Source: Nocardiopsis sp. TSRI0078
GTDB taxonomy: Bacteria > Actinomycetota > Actinomycetes > Streptosporangiales > Streptosporangiaceae
Length of the DNA stretch: 64,000 nucleotides
NCBI RefSeq assembly: GCF_001905145.1
Contig: NZ_LWLB01000006.1
Coordinates: forward strand, 62,001 to 126,000
Reading direction: 5' to 3'
This document shows, piece by piece, positions 62,907 through 64,000 of this stretch (position 1 is the stretch's first letter; every line of letters begins with the position of its first letter). Both the position numbers and the translations under genes were made by a program. The notes under the pieces were generated by a model. It did no database searches. It saw nothing but the letters and a program-made list of their open reading frames with translations, and was not told the DNA's origin.

Positions 62907-64000
62907 TCAACCGGTGGCCTCCGGGTGGGCGGCGGCCCTCACCGCCTCCTTGGCCTGCTCCGGGCCGGACGCCGCCACCGCCAGCTCCGCCAGCCTGCGG
63001 CAGTCGTCGTGGGTGTGCAGGGCGAGCGCGTGGCGCACGGCGGGCAGCGCGGGCGCGGACATCGACAGGCTGGACGAGCCCAGCCCCACGAGCACGAGCG
63101 CCAGCAGCGGGTCGGCGGCGGCCTCGCCGCACACCCCCACGGGACGGCCCGACCGCTCCCCCGCCTCGCCCACGGTCCCCACCAGCCGCAGCAGCGCGGG
63201 CTGCCAGGGGTCGAGCAGGTCGGGCAGCGCGCCCAGGGTCCGGTCGGCGGCCATCGTGTACTGCGCCAGGTCGTTGGTACCGATCGACACGAAGTCCACC
63301 CGGGGCAGCAGCCGGTCGGCGAGCAGGGCCGCGCCGGGCACCTCGACCATCACCCCGACCTCGGAGAGCCCGGCACGGCGCGCCAGGGCGGCGAACTCGG
63401 CGGCCTCGTCGGGCGTGGACACCATCGGCGCCATCACCCGTACCCGGGCCGAGGTCTCCCGGGAGGCGGCGGCGATCGCCGAGAGCTGCTCGGTGAGCAG
63501 CCCGGGGTGCGCGCGCGAGGTACGGAAGCCCCGCGTGCCGAGCGCGGGGTTGTCCTCCTGCCCCGTCTCCACGAAGGCCAGGGGCTTGTCCGAACCGGCG
63601 TCCAGGGTGCGCACCGTGACGACGCGCCCGGCGAAGGCCGCGAACAGGGCCGTGTAGGCGGCGGTCTGCTCGTCCTCCGTCGGCGGCTCCGACCGGTCCA
63701 GGAACAGGAACTCGGTGCGCAGCAGCCCCACGCCCTCGCTGTCGTGCGCACCCGCCTTGCGGGGGTCCCCCTCGCCGACGTTGAGCAGCAGCGCGACCGG
63801 CGCGCCGTCGGCGGTCCGGCCGGGTCCGGTGGACTCGGCGAGCAGCGCGCGTCTGCGCTCGGCGCGCCGCCGCATCCGGTCGGCGAGCTCCTCGTCGGGG
63901 TCGGCCTCGACCGTGCCCGCGTCGCCGTCCACCGCCACCACGGCCCCGTCCCGGAGGTTCCCGGCGCCCTCGCAGCCCACGACGGCGGGGATCCCGAGTG
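62907..64000 (-). CDS. ptsI: PTS enzyme I, C-terminal part (runs off the right edge)
   Basis: Phosphoenolpyruvate-protein phosphotransferase. Visible are the PEP-binding TIM-barrel motifs VGVMVEVPGAAL and VDFVSIGTNDLAQYTMAADR and the Cys in VGVCGEAAADP. The swivel part with the catalytic His would lie beyond 64000. It starts the sugar PTS phosphate chain; no PTS partner is seen in the window. Confidence 0.9.
   Translation of the reverse strand, partial: LGIPAVVGCEGAGNLRDGAVVAVDGDAGTVEADPDEELADRMRRRAERRRALLAESTGPGRTADGAPVALLLNVGEGDPRKAGAHDSEGVGLLRTEFLFLDRSEPPTEDEQTAAYTALFAAFAGRVVTVRTLDAGSDKPLAFVETGQEDNPALGTRGFRTSRAHPGLLTEQLSAIAAASRETSARVRVMAPMVSTPDEAAEFAALARRAGLSEVGVMVEVPGAALLADRLLPRVDFVSIGTNDLAQYTMAADRTLGALPDLLDPWQPALLRLVGTVGEAGERSGRPVGVCGEAAADPLLALVLVGLGSSSLSMSAPALPAVRHALALHTHDDCRRLAELAVAASGPEQAKEAVRAAAHPEATG

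Overview
The window is high-GC actinomycete chromosome. Codon use is strongly GC-biased, GTG starts are common, many -10-like TANNNT boxes sit about 7 nt before a start codon (leaderless mRNAs), and the gene content (DUF3027, DUF3263, DUF2530, CGNR/ABATE, PF04672 methyltransferase, XPB plus a helicase-associated WYL-like protein) is typical of Streptosporangiales. A perfect CelR operator before a GH6 cellulase and the overall gene set suggest Nocardiopsis or a relative such as Thermobifida. This is inferred from content; no rRNA or tRNA gene was recognised.

Layout. 0-13.8 kb is housekeeping and small metabolism: serC, a glycerophosphodiesterase, a VOC protein, a CGNR regulator, a BKACE-like enzyme, thpR coupled to a 32-codon membrane micro-ORF, an MFS exporter, an NCS2 purine permease, a methyltransferase, an ArsR/AHSA1 operon, a lipoprotein and a MOSC protein. 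13.8-25.8 kb holds a very large sacsin/Hsp90-type ATPase-fold protein, DUF3027, a cold-shock protein, and the WYL-like and XPB helicase genes, which enclose three small two-helix membrane proteins. 25.9-31.9 kb has an R2-like ligand-binding oxidase, a zeta-toxin-like kinase with an altered P-loop, a GH6-CBM2 cellulase, a Nudix hydrolase and an alpha/beta hydrolase ending at a strong terminator.

31.9-41 kb is an accessory mosaic. It contains a 5'-truncated acetyltransferase, a tyrosine-recombinase remnant, an Rrf2 regulator with two matching operators and an internally deleted SDR, a small secreted four-cysteine protein resembling alpha-amylase inhibitors, a coupled HTH gene pair, an AT-richer halocin-C8-like precursor with a small membrane (possible immunity) protein, and a frameshifted TPR gene. 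Repeats at about 31.9, 34.0 and 39.7 kb, 20-bp perfect inverted repeats around the Rrf2 cassette, and perfect hairpins at the edges of truncated genes suggest one or more decayed integrations. This is the most interesting part of the window.

41-53.4 kb has a heterodimeric ABC exporter with complementary degenerate ATP sites, an Uma2 remnant, groEL under two CIRCE operators, a PadR-controlled DrrAB-type exporter, and thrC behind an S-box (SAM-I) riboswitch, with a CysO-like sulfur carrier downstream, followed by otsA. 53.5-64 kb has GrpB, a methyltransferase, a subtilisin-like membrane protein that has lost all catalytic residues, DUF3263, otsB, a serine beta-lactamase-like hydrolase, a stand-alone argJ, a PF04672 methyltransferase, and the 3' part of ptsI running off the right edge.

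Three probable one-base frameshifts in homopolymer runs (33087-33092, about 40706-40712, about 44800) should be checked against reads before these genes are called broken.
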